Part shown: positions 7,994 through 16,200 of the stretch, in pieces
How positions within the stretch are numbered: position 1 is the stretch's first letter
Layout of the letters: each line of letters begins with the position of its first letter
Assembly (NCBI GenBank): GCA_013289685.1
Contig: JABCZL010000007.1
Coordinates: forward strand, 62,001-126,000
DNA: 64,000 nt
Source of the DNA: Acidobacteriota bacterium
GTDB taxonomy: Bacteria; Acidobacteriota; Terriglobia; Terriglobales; Acidobacteriaceae
Direction: 5' to 3'
Translations under genes and position numbers: made by a program
Notes under the pieces: model-generated
Databases searched by the model: none
The model's input: the letters and a program-made list of their open reading frames with translations, nothing else
Told to the model about the DNA's origin: nothing

Positions 7994-9298
7994 TCAATTG
8001 AGATTCAGTGTGACGCCAAGCACGACGCCAGACATGGCGGTAGTGAGAACGGCACCCGCTTGACCGCTTCGTTGGTAATCGAAGTATAGATAACGGTATC
8101 CGCCCTGCAGCGTCATGTTCCGTTTCACCTTGTAGCCTAGAAGGCCCGCCACTTGATATTCCAGTTGGGAGCCGGTTCCCCATCCGCCGACGTCACCCGC
8201 GAGAGTGAACACGGTCTTGCGTGAAAGGCCCATTTCAATTCTTCCTCCCACCAGGGGATCAACCCAATTCTGAGATTTTGAAAAGTTCAGGAACGGTACG
8301 AAAGGAGTAAACTGCAGGCTTTCTCCGAAGTACCAGTAGCGAATGCCGGTTAGGAAATCGGCCTTGAGCTTTTTCGCATTGATCAAGCGGATGCCAACTT
8401 TTGGAGTAAGAAGGAATATTTTTGCTGTAAGGTTCGCGGTTGTTTCCTCGAGGCCCGGAAACGGGACCGCTCTGTCATCGCCGAGCCTCATAAACATCAT
8501 GTCGAGCGACGTCAATATCCGGCCGTGGCGAGCTTCGACGAACCCCAGCAATCCAAATTTGAAATGCGAGAGCAGATCGCTCGGGCTCGCTCTAAAGCTT
8601 GCGTCCTTGCCAGCTACGCCCACCGTTCCGTGCACACCCGGAAGCCAGAGATAGGGACTCACCGCGATATGCCATCCGCCGTCGTCGTCAGAGCTTAGCG
8701 GCTGCGGCAAAGGCGCCGCCGATTGGTTTTGGCCCCTTGGATCGGCTGGCGGCTCGGCAATCGCCGGCGACGTGCTGCTCGCGCTGTATCCGGGACCCAC
8801 ATTGTTGGTCATTTCCGCAGTGAACTGGTCCTCAGATCTATCAAAGCTGAATCCGGCGTAAGCATCGGTTCTCTTCAGAGGCCAAACCAGGTTCCAGGTC
8901 TTAAAATTCTGAAAATATGGATGTTCAACCTTTGATTCGCCGCTGGTTTCGGCTATCGCTGCCACCGTGAAACTGTTGGCAACGCTTCCCAGAATAAAAG
9001 GTGCGAAACTATCACCATCGAGAACCTGATCCTTCGGACCGAAAAAGAGGACGTTGCCTCCCGTGTTGATCGAGTACGGCTTGGTAGGCCTTGGAAGTTG
9101 GTTTTCCTTGGTTACATTCAGGTGTCCGACGGAGTAATAAAGAGCGCGGCTGTCATCAGTGAATACGGAATGAGGTAACACAGTCGCATTGAGACTGAAT
9201 TGCGCCGGCAAATATTCGCCGCTCTGTTGGCCACACAGCCGCGAGGCGAGCCCTGCCGCGACGCATGCCAGAACTAAAATTGCATTTCTGATCTTCAT
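7994..9298 (-). CDS. Outer-membrane beta-barrel protein
   Basis: 434 aa with a signal peptide (MKIRNAILVLACVAAGLASRLCGQ). The first 170 residues are a region of no family I know. After a Pro/Ala-rich linker with DDDGG, residues 205-434 alternate as amphipathic beta-strands (SPYLWLPGVHG, GIRYWYFG, GGYRYLYFDY) and end VVLGVTLNLN, the look of an 8-12-strand barrel. Its ATG overlaps the stop of the upstream FGE-like gene by the 4-bp ATGA, so the two are translationally coupled. The barrel may export or anchor a product modified by that enzyme, but this is inference. Confidence 0.82.
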   Translation of the reverse strand: MKIRNAILVLACVAAGLASRLCGQQSGEYLPAQFSLNATVLPHSVFTDDSRALYYSVGHLNVTKENQLPRPTKPYSINTGGNVLFFGPKDQVLDGDSFAPFILGSVANSFTVAAIAETSGESKVEHPYFQNFKTWNLVWPLKRTDAYAGFSFDRSEDQFTAEMTNNVGPGYSASSTSPAIAEPPADPRGQNQSAAPLPQPLSSDDDGGWHIAVSPYLWLPGVHGTVGVAGKDASFRASPSDLLSHFKFGLLGFVEARHGRILTSLDMMFMRLGDDRAVPFPGLEETTANLTAKIFLLTPKVGIRLINAKKLKADFLTGIRYWYFGESLQFTPFVPFLNFSKSQNWVDPLVGGRIEMGLSRKTVFTLAGDVGGWGTGSQLEYQVAGLLGYKVKRNMTLQGGYRYLYFDYQRSGQAGAVLTTAMSGVVLGVTLNLN

Positions 9299-10536
9299 TT
9301 ACTTACGCTCCCGTTGCTTGCTGACCAGCTTCGGTTCTTTGCAGTCATGTCTCTCTGGGCTTCCGGCACCGGCTTTACACAGCGAAAACCTAGATGATTA
9401 GTGCCGGTGCTGACTTCGCCTTTGCCTCGTGTGCCCACCATGAAACGCGAGCAATACTGGTGGCTGCACAGAAACGATCCGCCGCGGTGGACTCTTTTAT
9501 GTTCGGCTGGTTCGACGGGATCGTAGGATGAGTCCGGTCCCTGCGGATTTCTCGTAACGCCACCTGCTGCAGCCAATTCTCGGTAGTAGTCGGGGCGATA
9601 CCAGTCGCTGGTCCACTGCCACACATTGCCCGCCATGTCGTACAGGCCATAGCCATTCGGCGGAAACTGCGCGACTGGAGCAATCCCCGCGTATCCATCG
9701 TCTCCGGTATCGCTGTAGGGGAACTGTCCCTGGTGGGTGTTTGCCATCCACTTTCCGCCGGGGTTAAATTGGTCGCCCCATGCGTAGAGCTTCCCGGCGA
9801 GACCTCCACGCGCCGCGAATTCCCACTCGGCCTCGGTGGGCAAACGCTTGCCGGCCCACTTCGCGTAGGCCACCGCGTCTCGGTACGCGACATGAACGAC
9901 CGGGTAATTCTCGCGTCCCTTGAGGTTGCTCGCAGGCCCCTCGGGGTGGCGCCAACTCGCTCCTTTTATGTACGACCACCATTCGTAATGGTTGTTCAAC
10001 GATACGGTGTGGTTGGGTGCTGAAAAAACGACTGAACCGGCGACCAGATTTTCGGGGGGAGCGTCGGGAAACTCCTCCGCGGTCGGCTTGCGCTCTGCCA
10101 CCGTCACATAACCTGTCGCCCGGACGAACCTGGCAAACTCTTGGTTGGTCACATCCGTCGCATCCATCCAGAAGCCGTCAACATAGACGCGGTGGATGGG
10201 CCGTGCGTCAGCGGCTGCATGCATGCCGACTTCATCGGCGGGCGGCGGATCCATTGCGCCCATGGCAAATTCACCGCCTGAAATCCAGACCATCCCTTGT
10301 GGCGTCGGTGTGGGGATTGGATTGGAGTTGGGAATGGTTCGACCGAAAGCCGCGGCCTCAGCGGCTTCGGTCATGGGAGGTCCCGCCTCCACAATGGGAG
10401 GCGAGAGAGGCCACGGGCGGAACGCGGCGGCCACCACCGCCGCGGAAGCAGTAAGGGCGATCAAGATCCACACCGAGCGCCTCAATGTCGAATGCGTCAG
10501 TGCGGCCTGTGCGGTGGTTACCTTTCTTGCCTTCAT
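9295..10536 (-). CDS. Formylglycine-generating-enzyme (SUMF1) family protein, membrane anchored
   Basis: 413 aa. An N-terminal hydrophobic segment (residues about 20-45) is followed by an Ala/Pro-rich linker and a full FGE-sulfatase domain (about 80-395): MVWISGGEFAMG, the ATDVTNQEFARFV helix, RLPTEAEWEFAARGG, NVWQWTSDWY and LGFRCVKP. Unlike many SUMF1-domain proteins it keeps both active-site cysteines, Cys357 and Cys362, in GGSFLCSHQYCSRF, matching the copper-binding pair of true FGE that oxidises a sulfatase Cys to formylglycine. The anchor would place the domain outside the cytoplasm. It is the first gene of an operon with two outer-membrane barrels (ATGA overlap with the second). No sulfatase lies in the window. 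A composite TGTC-N6-GACA promoter starts 62 bp upstream. Confidence 0.9.
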   Translation of the reverse strand: MKARKVTTAQAALTHSTLRRSVWILIALTASAAVVAAAFRPWPLSPPIVEAGPPMTEAAEAAAFGRTIPNSNPIPTPTPQGMVWISGGEFAMGAMDPPPADEVGMHAAADARPIHRVYVDGFWMDATDVTNQEFARFVRATGYVTVAERKPTAEEFPDAPPENLVAGSVVFSAPNHTVSLNNHYEWWSYIKGASWRHPEGPASNLKGRENYPVVHVAYRDAVAYAKWAGKRLPTEAEWEFAARGGLAGKLYAWGDQFNPGGKWMANTHQGQFPYSDTGDDGYAGIAPVAQFPPNGYGLYDMAGNVWQWTSDWYRPDYYRELAAAGGVTRNPQGPDSSYDPVEPAEHKRVHRGGSFLCSHQYCSRFMVGTRGKGEVSTGTNHLGFRCVKPVPEAQRDMTAKNRSWSASNGSVSK

Positions 10537-10867
10537 GCGTGCACTCGCCTTTGCGCTCGATAGTGGCAGGCTCGAATCAGTTGCGGTCTTTTCGAAGTCA
10601 GGCTAGCGGGTGGGTTGCAAGGTGGGAACTGTCAAAAGCGACAGTCGCGCCGGTCCCTTCTATTTCCTTGTCCATTGCCCCGAAGAGTTGTGGTCGGACT
10701 GTTTCTTCTGACAGTAGTAGGACCGGCAATTCAAAGCTTAACTAGCGGCGATGGCGAGCGGGGCCGAATCATTCGTGCCGACGATTGCGAAGCACCGGGG
10801 TCACGTTGACCGCGACAGCCAAGGATATTCTGCAGCGCGCTGCACCTATGCCATAACGGCCTGAGTT
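10537..10867. other. Divergent intergenic region with two operator dyads
   Basis: This 331-bp region between the minus-strand FGE operon and the plus-strand membrane-protein gene holds the composite promoter at 10600-10643 and a second dyad TGTT-TCTTCT-GACA at 10700-10713. The second dyad has TTAACT 24 nt downstream on the plus strand, a weak hexamer, 125 bp before ATG 10868. I see no gene in it. Confidence 0.6.
10600..10643 (-). promoter_or_regulatory. Composite promoter: TGTC-N6-GACA dyad + 24 nt + TAGCCT
   Basis: On the minus strand, TGTC-GCTTTT-GACA (10643-10630) is followed after exactly 24 nt by TAGCCT (10605-10600), about 63 nt before the ATG of the FGE-like operon. Dyad sequence, spacing and hexamer match the other composite sites in this window. 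TAGCCT keeps the T, A and T of a -10 element, and the dyad centre would fall near -42. Confidence 0.75.
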
Positions 10868-11305
10868 ATGAAACATTTTTTCGATCACACGTTCCGGCCT
10901 TTCTTTATTGTTACGGGCATTGGAACTGCATTAGGCGGACTTGCCGCCCTTTGGCCCCGGTGGACAGCAGAGAAGGTCGTACTAATCCCGTATGACCAGG
11001 ACTACACCCTCATCCTGCAGCACTGGGGATTCATGCTCGGACTGATGGGTGTGTTCATGATCGTCGCCGCCTTTTGGACACCCTGGCGGAAACCGATTCT
11101 CAGCTTCGGCGTTTTTGAGAAAGCCTTCCTCGTTTACCTGGTCTTGACGAACGTAAGCCGCCCCTATGCGCGGGGGTTGTGGTTCGGTGCCGGGATGGAT
11201 GCCACGGTCGTTCTCTACACCGTAGTTTACTTCGGAGTGTGCGGTTTCAGGACTTCCTCCTTGCGATCCGACCGGGTTTTACACCAGGCAAAGAAGGCGG
11301 CGTGA
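10868..11305 (+). CDS. Small integral membrane protein
   Basis: 145 aa with four hydrophobic segments (around residues 12-30, 50-70, 78-97 and 108-125) and a basic C-terminal tail (DRVLHQAKKAA). I do not recognise the family; the pattern resembles small DoxX/DUF4345-like four-helix membrane proteins. It stands alone: the upstream neighbour is divergent and the next plus gene starts 124 bp later. Start ATG 10868 is the first in frame and gives a tail-less N-terminus (MKHFFDH). A degenerate operator dyad lies 155 bp upstream. Confidence 0.7.
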   Translation: MKHFFDHTFRPFFIVTGIGTALGGLAALWPRWTAEKVVLIPYDQDYTLILQHWGFMLGLMGVFMIVAAFWTPWRKPILSFGVFEKAFLVYLVLTNVSRPYARGLWFGAGMDATVVLYTVVYFGVCGFRTSSLRSDRVLHQAKKAA

Positions 11306-11428
11306 GGCAGGACATTTTGTCATAGCGCACTAAGGGTGATGGCAGTTTGTTGATTTGCTGACAGCCCACAGACGTTGAAATCAAAGTTGGGTATCGCGAG
11401 AAGAGAAGAGAGAAGAAGGAGGGCGATT

Positions 11429-11938
11429 ATGAAAACAAAGTTAGCGTGGTGCGCGATGCTGGTGTGCATCGCCACCACGATTGCCGTCGCGCAACAGGTT
11501 TCCGTCAACTACAACCACAGCCAGAGTTTTTCACAGTTTCATACCTACGCCTGGGGTTCCAACAACGCCAACAAGATCCAGAATTCGATACTGGCACAGG
11601 TAGCGGTGCAAGACATCGACTCGGCACTCCAAGGCAAGGGACTGCAAAAGGTGGAAGAAGGCCAGAATCCCGACCTCATCGTCACTGCCAACGGCGGGTT
11701 GAAAGAGCAGACCTCCTATAGCGCGTGGGGCATGCGGGGAATCGGCGGCGGCATGGGCGGCATTACTCCGGAGCAAAACGTTATCGGAACAATGATCGTG
11801 GACCTGTATGACGCGAAGAATCAAAGTCTGGTATGGCGTGGGATGGCCCAAAACAGCCTGAATAACAACGGAAGTAAGAATCAGCAGCTGGTCCAGAAAG
11901 CGGTCGTGAAAATGTTCAAACAATGGCCAGCGATGTAA
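11429..11938 (+). CDS. Secreted DUF4136-family protein
   Basis: About 169 aa. ATG 11429 is preceded by a strong AGGAGGG and gives a clear signal peptide (MKTKLAWCAMLVCIATTIAVAQQ). The mature part opens VSVNYNHSQSFSQFHTYAWG, the usual DUF4136 start, then has a Gly-rich loop (GIGGGMGGI), a GTMIVDLYDAKNQSLVWRG strand pair and a C-terminal helix. Such proteins are exported, often as lipoproteins, but this one has no lipobox Cys. Function unknown. It is followed by another small secreted protein. Confidence 0.85.
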   Translation: MKTKLAWCAMLVCIATTIAVAQQVSVNYNHSQSFSQFHTYAWGSNNANKIQNSILAQVAVQDIDSALQGKGLQKVEEGQNPDLIVTANGGLKEQTSYSAWGMRGIGGGMGGITPEQNVIGTMIVDLYDAKNQSLVWRGMAQNSLNNNGSKNQQLVQKAVVKMFKQWPAM

Positions 11939-12052
11939 GGCCATGCGGAGGTGGGATGCTCGGCGCCGGTGTCGTTGCCTGAACATCCTCCCTCCGAGAT
12001 CTGCAAAACGAGGCCGGTTTGCGTGTCTCGAACTGGAGCTGAGGAGAAAATC

Positions 12053-12343
12053 ATGATTAAGCGTTCCTACCTGTTCGCACTGGCGATTACGTTGCTTTAC
12101 GTAACTGTCGCGGTTGCTCAACATCCGGTGCTCGACGCCGTCGCCAACAAAGTCGTCCAGAAGTACCAGACGTCTACGTGCCAGCAGTTGATGCAGGCGA
12201 AGGCCCAGAACAAGCCTCCGTCAGCAGGAGAGCAGAAAGCCATGGAGATGTTGCGCACCGATCCGGCTATGCGGCATGAATTCGTCGGCATCGTCGCCGA
12301 TCAGGTCGTCGACAAGCTGATCCAATGCGGCATGATCCCATGA
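12053..12343 (+). CDS. Small secreted protein
   Basis: 96 aa. ATG 12053 follows a good GAGGAG ribosome site and gives a signal peptide (MIKRSYLFALAITLLYVTVAVAQ). The mature helical protein has two cysteines that could pair (TSTCQQLM and the C-terminal IQCGMIP), and a motif EQKAMEMLRTDPAMRHEFV. Similar small exported proteins recur in Acidobacteria, to my recollection, without known function. Upstream in-frame residues up to 11951 do not look like a leader. Confidence 0.75.
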   Translation: MIKRSYLFALAITLLYVTVAVAQHPVLDAVANKVVQKYQTSTCQQLMQAKAQNKPPSAGEQKAMEMLRTDPAMRHEFVGIVADQVVDKLIQCGMIP

Positions 12344-12424
12344 GGGAAGCGGCAGACGATCCCAAAACTCGCAGGAAAAATGTGAGACATCGCTCGTTCC
12401 ATGCCGTGTCAATGGAGCCAGCAA

Positions 12425-12625
12425 ATGATCCCGGAAACAAAACCAGACGAGTGGCCCGATCTACAAATGGATCAGCAGGCGTTGCAGAAAGCACGATCTG
12501 AATTCCCGGATGCTCCGTTGTCCGTTGTAGCGGCGCGAGCCCAGGAGATTAAAGAGGCCGCTGCGCGCGGAGCACCGTCCGGGCACGGTAGCACCGACCT
12601 GGCTAGTGACGACAAGGGTCCATAA
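12425..12625 (+). CDS. Small hydrophilic protein
   Basis: About 66 aa from ATG 12425, which has GGAG at a suitable distance (ATG 12401 would add eight residues). Acidic and helical, with AARAQEIKEAAARGAPSG near the end and no signal peptide or cysteine. I do not recognise a family. Its stop codon lies inside the first unit of a 15-bp tandem duplication (12617-12646), so the C-terminus may have been altered by a rearrangement. Confidence 0.5.
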   Translation: MIPETKPDEWPDLQMDQQALQKARSEFPDAPLSVVAARAQEIKEAAARGAPSGHGSTDLASDDKGP

Positions 12626-12646
12626 ACATAAGGTCCATAAACATAA
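12617..12646 (+). repeat. Perfect 15-bp tandem duplication
   Basis: GGTCCATAAACATAA occurs twice back to back with no mismatch (12617-12631, 12632-12646). The first copy supplies the stop of the small hydrophilic gene; the second ends where the PsiE-like remnant frame opens. Confidence 0.85.
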
Positions 12647-12862
12647 GGATCAGGCGAGAGACAGACGCTGCAGTGGAAGGACGTTATTTTCGTCCGCGTT
12701 GTGCTGGAAGTTGCGCTGATTGCGATGGCGCGGAAAGTGATTATTGAAGAACCGAACACCGTGTCAAGCCTGACCTTGCTGGGGATCGCAGCTCTAATTC
12801 TCGCGCTGGCCATTGCGTTTTTCTTCGAGCGGCAGGCGAAGAGGGAACCGACCCACGCGTGA
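12647..12862 (+). pseudogene. C-terminal remnant of a PsiE-like membrane protein
   Basis: The frame ending TGA 12860-12862 encodes about 70 residues with VVLEVALIAMARKVI and then SSLTLLGIAALILALAIAF, followed by a basic end. This matches my recollection of the last two membrane segments of the phosphate-starvation-inducible PsiE family (VALIAIARKVI, LTLLGIAALILALA). The first two helices are absent, and no ATG/GTG with a ribosome site precedes it in frame. The frame opens at the end of a 15-bp tandem duplication, which may mark the deletion junction. A short functional two-helix protein from a rare start is possible but less likely. Confidence 0.6.
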
Positions 12863-12934
12863 CTCGGACGGTAGAGACGAAACGAATCGGTTCCGACCGG
12901 ATCTCGACATCTGAAGCCATGTTGGAGAAATAAG

Positions 12935-14308
12935 ATGACGACAAAACAACTGGCGATGATGGCTGCAGGGCTTGAGGTGACGGCCGGATCTGCGCTAATC
13001 GCTAACCCCGATTTTGTCGTCCAGTTGCTCATAGACGCCAGCCTTTCCAGTGGCGGCATTGCGGTGGGCCGCGTGGGCGGGTTCGGGCTTTTGTCTCTAG
13101 GGCTGGCATGCTGGCCAACCAGGGACGTCGTAACTGCCCAGGCCACTTCGGGCCTGTTTATCTATTATCTGCTTGCAACTCTTTACATCGGCTATCTCGG
13201 TGCAGTCGGAGGGTTCGTCGGCTATCTGCTATGGCCGGCATTTGTTCTTCATGGTTTGCTGGCGCTCTTGCTTGCGGCGCCGGCATATGGGGCAGTTCGG
13301 CGGGAATGGCACTTTCCCAAGATCACAGTGCAGATTGCCAGTGAGATCGTTCTAAGTCCGAAAGAAAAGGCTGGAACAGCCACGAAGGCGACACAACGGA
13401 ACTCGCTATGGCTTCACAACACTAGAAAATATTTAGCGAAAGGAAACTACGTTATGAGCCAGAACCACTTTACCCTCAGCTTTCCCTTGAAGACGCCGGC
13501 GGAGGCAAAGGCACTGGCGGAACAGCTTCCACCGCTGATGCCGGCAATATTTCAAGCGCAAGACGCGATCGGCACGATTCACTACTCGCGATTCACGGTT
13601 CTGAGCGAAAAGACTTTGCTGTTTCTTGGAGACTTCGACGGAGAGTTCAGTCAACTGATGGCCCAACTCGCCCAGCGCGCAGGACCGGTATTCGATGCGA
13701 TCCTCCAGCATGTGGTCGATCCGCCGCTCACTCCGGTCGCTGATCACACAGATGCGTTCGTCGAATGGACCGCGGACCATCTTCTCCATGCGCTCAATCT
13801 TTACACCGCGTACCCGGAGGTCACCGCGAAGGAGGTTAAGGCTCTGGCAGCCGCTGCAAACATCGTTGGTGCCGGTGAACTGCATCCCTTCCTGGTGATC
13901 CTGCCCATGAAATCAAAACTTGCGTTCATCGAAGTGGAACTGATCCTGCGCGCGAGGGGACATGGGACCACTAAGGACCTGGACAAGGTCGGCACTCCCC
14001 ATTTCGCACAGTTCGTTCCCCTTGAGGACTATCAGGTTGGTTTCTTCACGGTGTATGACGGCTCCTTTGACAAGTACATCGCCGATTTCACCAAGAATAT
14101 CGGCCAGGTCTTCGACCTTCTATTCAAGTTCACGAAGGGCGCACCGCCCTCTCCCTGCAGGAAATATCTGCAAGAGTTCATTGACTTCGCGGCGGGAGCG
14201 AATCGCACTCCGATCGGCTTTTACCAGGCGTATCCCGGCTTGAGTGTCCAGGACATCCACGCCCTCATCGCCGATAGCGTGTCACAACCAGGCTCGTCGG
14301 CTGCGTAA
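12935..14308 (+). CDS. Membrane module joined in frame to a duplicated alpha/beta-barrel-like protein
   Basis: 457 aa. Residues 1-123 form a four-helix membrane protein that looks complete by itself, ending in a basic VRREW. Residues 124-173 are low in order and look like translated spacer. From residue 174 (ATG 13454, with AAAGGA upstream) comes a soluble protein with two similar halves: TIHYSRFTVLSEKTLLFLGDFDGEF near 210-235 and PHFAQFVPLEDYQVGFFTVYDGSF near 355-380, each followed by a helix. These fit dimeric alpha/beta-barrel (ferredoxin-like) repeats as in DyP peroxidases. Either one fused protein is made or the second module is started separately at 13454. It opens a run with a small acidic protein, a DyP peroxidase and a catalase-like protein, so a role with peroxides is plausible but unproven. 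Confidence 0.75.
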   Translation: MTTKQLAMMAAGLEVTAGSALIANPDFVVQLLIDASLSSGGIAVGRVGGFGLLSLGLACWPTRDVVTAQATSGLFIYYLLATLYIGYLGAVGGFVGYLLWPAFVLHGLLALLLAAPAYGAVRREWHFPKITVQIASEIVLSPKEKAGTATKATQRNSLWLHNTRKYLAKGNYVMSQNHFTLSFPLKTPAEAKALAEQLPPLMPAIFQAQDAIGTIHYSRFTVLSEKTLLFLGDFDGEFSQLMAQLAQRAGPVFDAILQHVVDPPLTPVADHTDAFVEWTADHLLHALNLYTAYPEVTAKEVKALAAAANIVGAGELHPFLVILPMKSKLAFIEVELILRARGHGTTKDLDKVGTPHFAQFVPLEDYQVGFFTVYDGSFDKYIADFTKNIGQVFDLLFKFTKGAPPSPCRKYLQEFIDFAAGANRTPIGFYQAYPGLSVQDIHALIADSVSQPGSSAA

Positions 14309-14322
14309 ATTGGAGCACGACT

Positions 14323-14523
14323 ATGGCTGCAAATTCGATGAGTGGCAACTTCTTCCCAACCGCGGTCGTTCAAGCCATGACGTTGCTGGACGAATGCGCC
14401 GACGACCTGGAAACGGCTCAGATGTTTGTTCGAATTCGATTGCGCGGAGACGATCTGGACGAAGTCGCTTGGTGGGGAGAAGTCCTGGAAGCTTTGAGAG
14501 TGAATCAGAGAAATCAGGCGTGA
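14323..14523 (+). CDS. Small acidic protein in the peroxidase cluster
   Basis: 66 aa starting 14 bp after the duplicated-domain gene; GGAG precedes ATG 14323. The protein is helical and acidic (LLDECADDLETAQ, GDDLDEVAWWGEVLEALRV) with a WW pair and one Cys. No family recognised and no signal peptide. The spacing and shared direction place it in the same transcript as the DyP and catalase-like genes, where it could be an accessory or cargo-like partner; that is inference from position only. Confidence 0.65.
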   Translation: MAANSMSGNFFPTAVVQAMTLLDECADDLETAQMFVRIRLRGDDLDEVAWWGEVLEALRVNQRNQA

Positions 14524-14631
14524 GAGATGCAATCCAATTGATAGCAAGTCCCGGTCATCCGCAATCGCGTGGCTGGACGAAGTAATCGGCTGAAAGGGAA
14601 ACATGCAGTGGCCGGGGAAAACAAAGTACTG

Positions 14632-16176
14632 ATGCCGGAGACAAAAGAAAGAGAGAGCTTCTTCCACCGCTTGTTTATCGGGCATGGGACCTCTGGGTCA
14701 AATCTTCATTCTGGGGGAACTACGCCTTCCGCGCTGGACCTCGGTGATATTCAGGGATTCATCCTCCGCGGGTACAGAATGCCGCTGGTGCGGCACTTCT
14801 TGCTTACGGTGAGCATCCCCACGGAAGCACGCAAGCTGCTCGGCCGACTCGTCAGTGGAGATGAGTCGGACGCGCCGCAGATCACGACCGCTGAAGACTG
14901 GCATGTGGGGTTCGCGCCCGGACCCGGAGATAATCCTGCCGATGTGCCCCGCCACAAGCCCGACTACTGCCTCAACGTAGGCATCACCTGGCCCGGACTA
15001 GTCGCCTTGGAAGTGAAGGATCGCGTCCCGACGCTTTCGTTCAAGTCGTTCGGGGCGTTTATTGCTGGCGCCGCCGAACGTGCGGAACTAGTAAACGACA
15101 CGGGACCCAGCGCGCCTGAGAACTGGATAGGAGGCTTTGGCCGGGGAAGCGACCACGTCATGGTGACGTTGCACGCCATTAGCCCGGAGGCGATGACGAC
15201 TTACACCGACCGGCTAGCGGCGTCATTCGCAGAAGGGAATGCCTTTCGAGAAATCTGGCGGATCGACGGGATGGCATGGACGGATACAGTAGATGGCAAG
15301 CCCACTTTCTGTTGCAAGGTTCCCTTCGGTTACACCGACGGCATCAGCATGACGACCATCCGTGGCGGTCCGGAACGATATACGGCAGATCATCAGCAGC
15401 CCTGCGAACCTTGGCTGTTTGTATTGCGAGACGAAGCTGAGAATTACTTTGTGCCGGAACCTCGAGAACTCGGTCTGAACGGAAGCTTTGCTGTCTTCAA
15501 GATGATCAAAACGGACGTTGTTGGATTCGAGAATTTCCTGCAATCGAACAAGGGCAAGATAGATCCCGAATTGCTGGCCGCCAAGATCTGCGGGCGTTGG
15601 CGCAACGGTGTTCCTCTGGCGTTGTCGCCAGAAACGGATATTCCCGCCGGCGGGATTCCACCCGCACAACTAAACGACTTCGAATACGTGAACCCTGATG
15701 GGTCAGGCGATCCGAGGGGACTGCGTTGTCCGGTGGGCGCGCACATGCGCCGTATAAACCCACGCGGTCAGCCAGTTACAGGCCAGGGTATTCCCGGGGG
15801 CAGCAATAATACTCACCGGCTCGTCCGTCGTGGCATGCCCTACGGACCAACTTATGATCCGACTCAACCCTACGACGGCATCGAACGCGGGCTTCTCGGG
15901 TATTTCATCAATTCCAGCATCGAGAATCAATACGAGTTCGTGCTTGGCCACTGGGTAAACGACAGCGAATTCGCCGGCGCAGTCCGGCTGAACCCCAAGT
16001 CGAAGGATCCCATGATTGGTACTCAAGACCCGGTGGAAAGCATCTTCGTGATTCCACAGGCGAACGGCGCGCTCCCAATCAAGGTAACCGGGTTCTCAAC
16101 CTTCGTCACGACGAGAGCAGCTGCCTACTGCTTCCTCCCGAGCATCACCGCAGTCAAATTTATTTCGCAACTGTGA
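14632..16176 (+). CDS. DyP-type heme peroxidase
   Basis: About 514 aa. The family motif GxxDG appears as GYTDG with Asp236 (catalytic distal acid), and the proximal heme ligand is His371 in CPVGAHMRRINPR, close to the CPFAAHIRKTxPR of fungal and cyanobacterial DyP. The length and the DIQGFIL opening fit the long class C/D DyPs. There is no signal peptide, so it probably acts in the cytoplasm or a compartment. ATG 14632 is my choice; it overlaps the stop of a nine-codon reading frame at 14603 (TGATG), while GTG 14569 is an alternative. It is followed 24 bp later by the catalase-like gene. DyPs oxidise dyes and phenols with H2O2; the substrate here is unknown. Confidence 0.9.
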   Translation: MPETKERESFFHRLFIGHGTSGSNLHSGGTTPSALDLGDIQGFILRGYRMPLVRHFLLTVSIPTEARKLLGRLVSGDESDAPQITTAEDWHVGFAPGPGDNPADVPRHKPDYCLNVGITWPGLVALEVKDRVPTLSFKSFGAFIAGAAERAELVNDTGPSAPENWIGGFGRGSDHVMVTLHAISPEAMTTYTDRLAASFAEGNAFREIWRIDGMAWTDTVDGKPTFCCKVPFGYTDGISMTTIRGGPERYTADHQQPCEPWLFVLRDEAENYFVPEPRELGLNGSFAVFKMIKTDVVGFENFLQSNKGKIDPELLAAKICGRWRNGVPLALSPETDIPAGGIPPAQLNDFEYVNPDGSGDPRGLRCPVGAHMRRINPRGQPVTGQGIPGGSNNTHRLVRRGMPYGPTYDPTQPYDGIERGLLGYFINSSIENQYEFVLGHWVNDSEFAGAVRLNPKSKDPMIGTQDPVESIFVIPQANGALPIKVTGFSTFVTTRAAAYCFLPSITAVKFISQL

Positions 16177-16200
16177 CGGGTTGCAGGAGGGCTTACCCCT

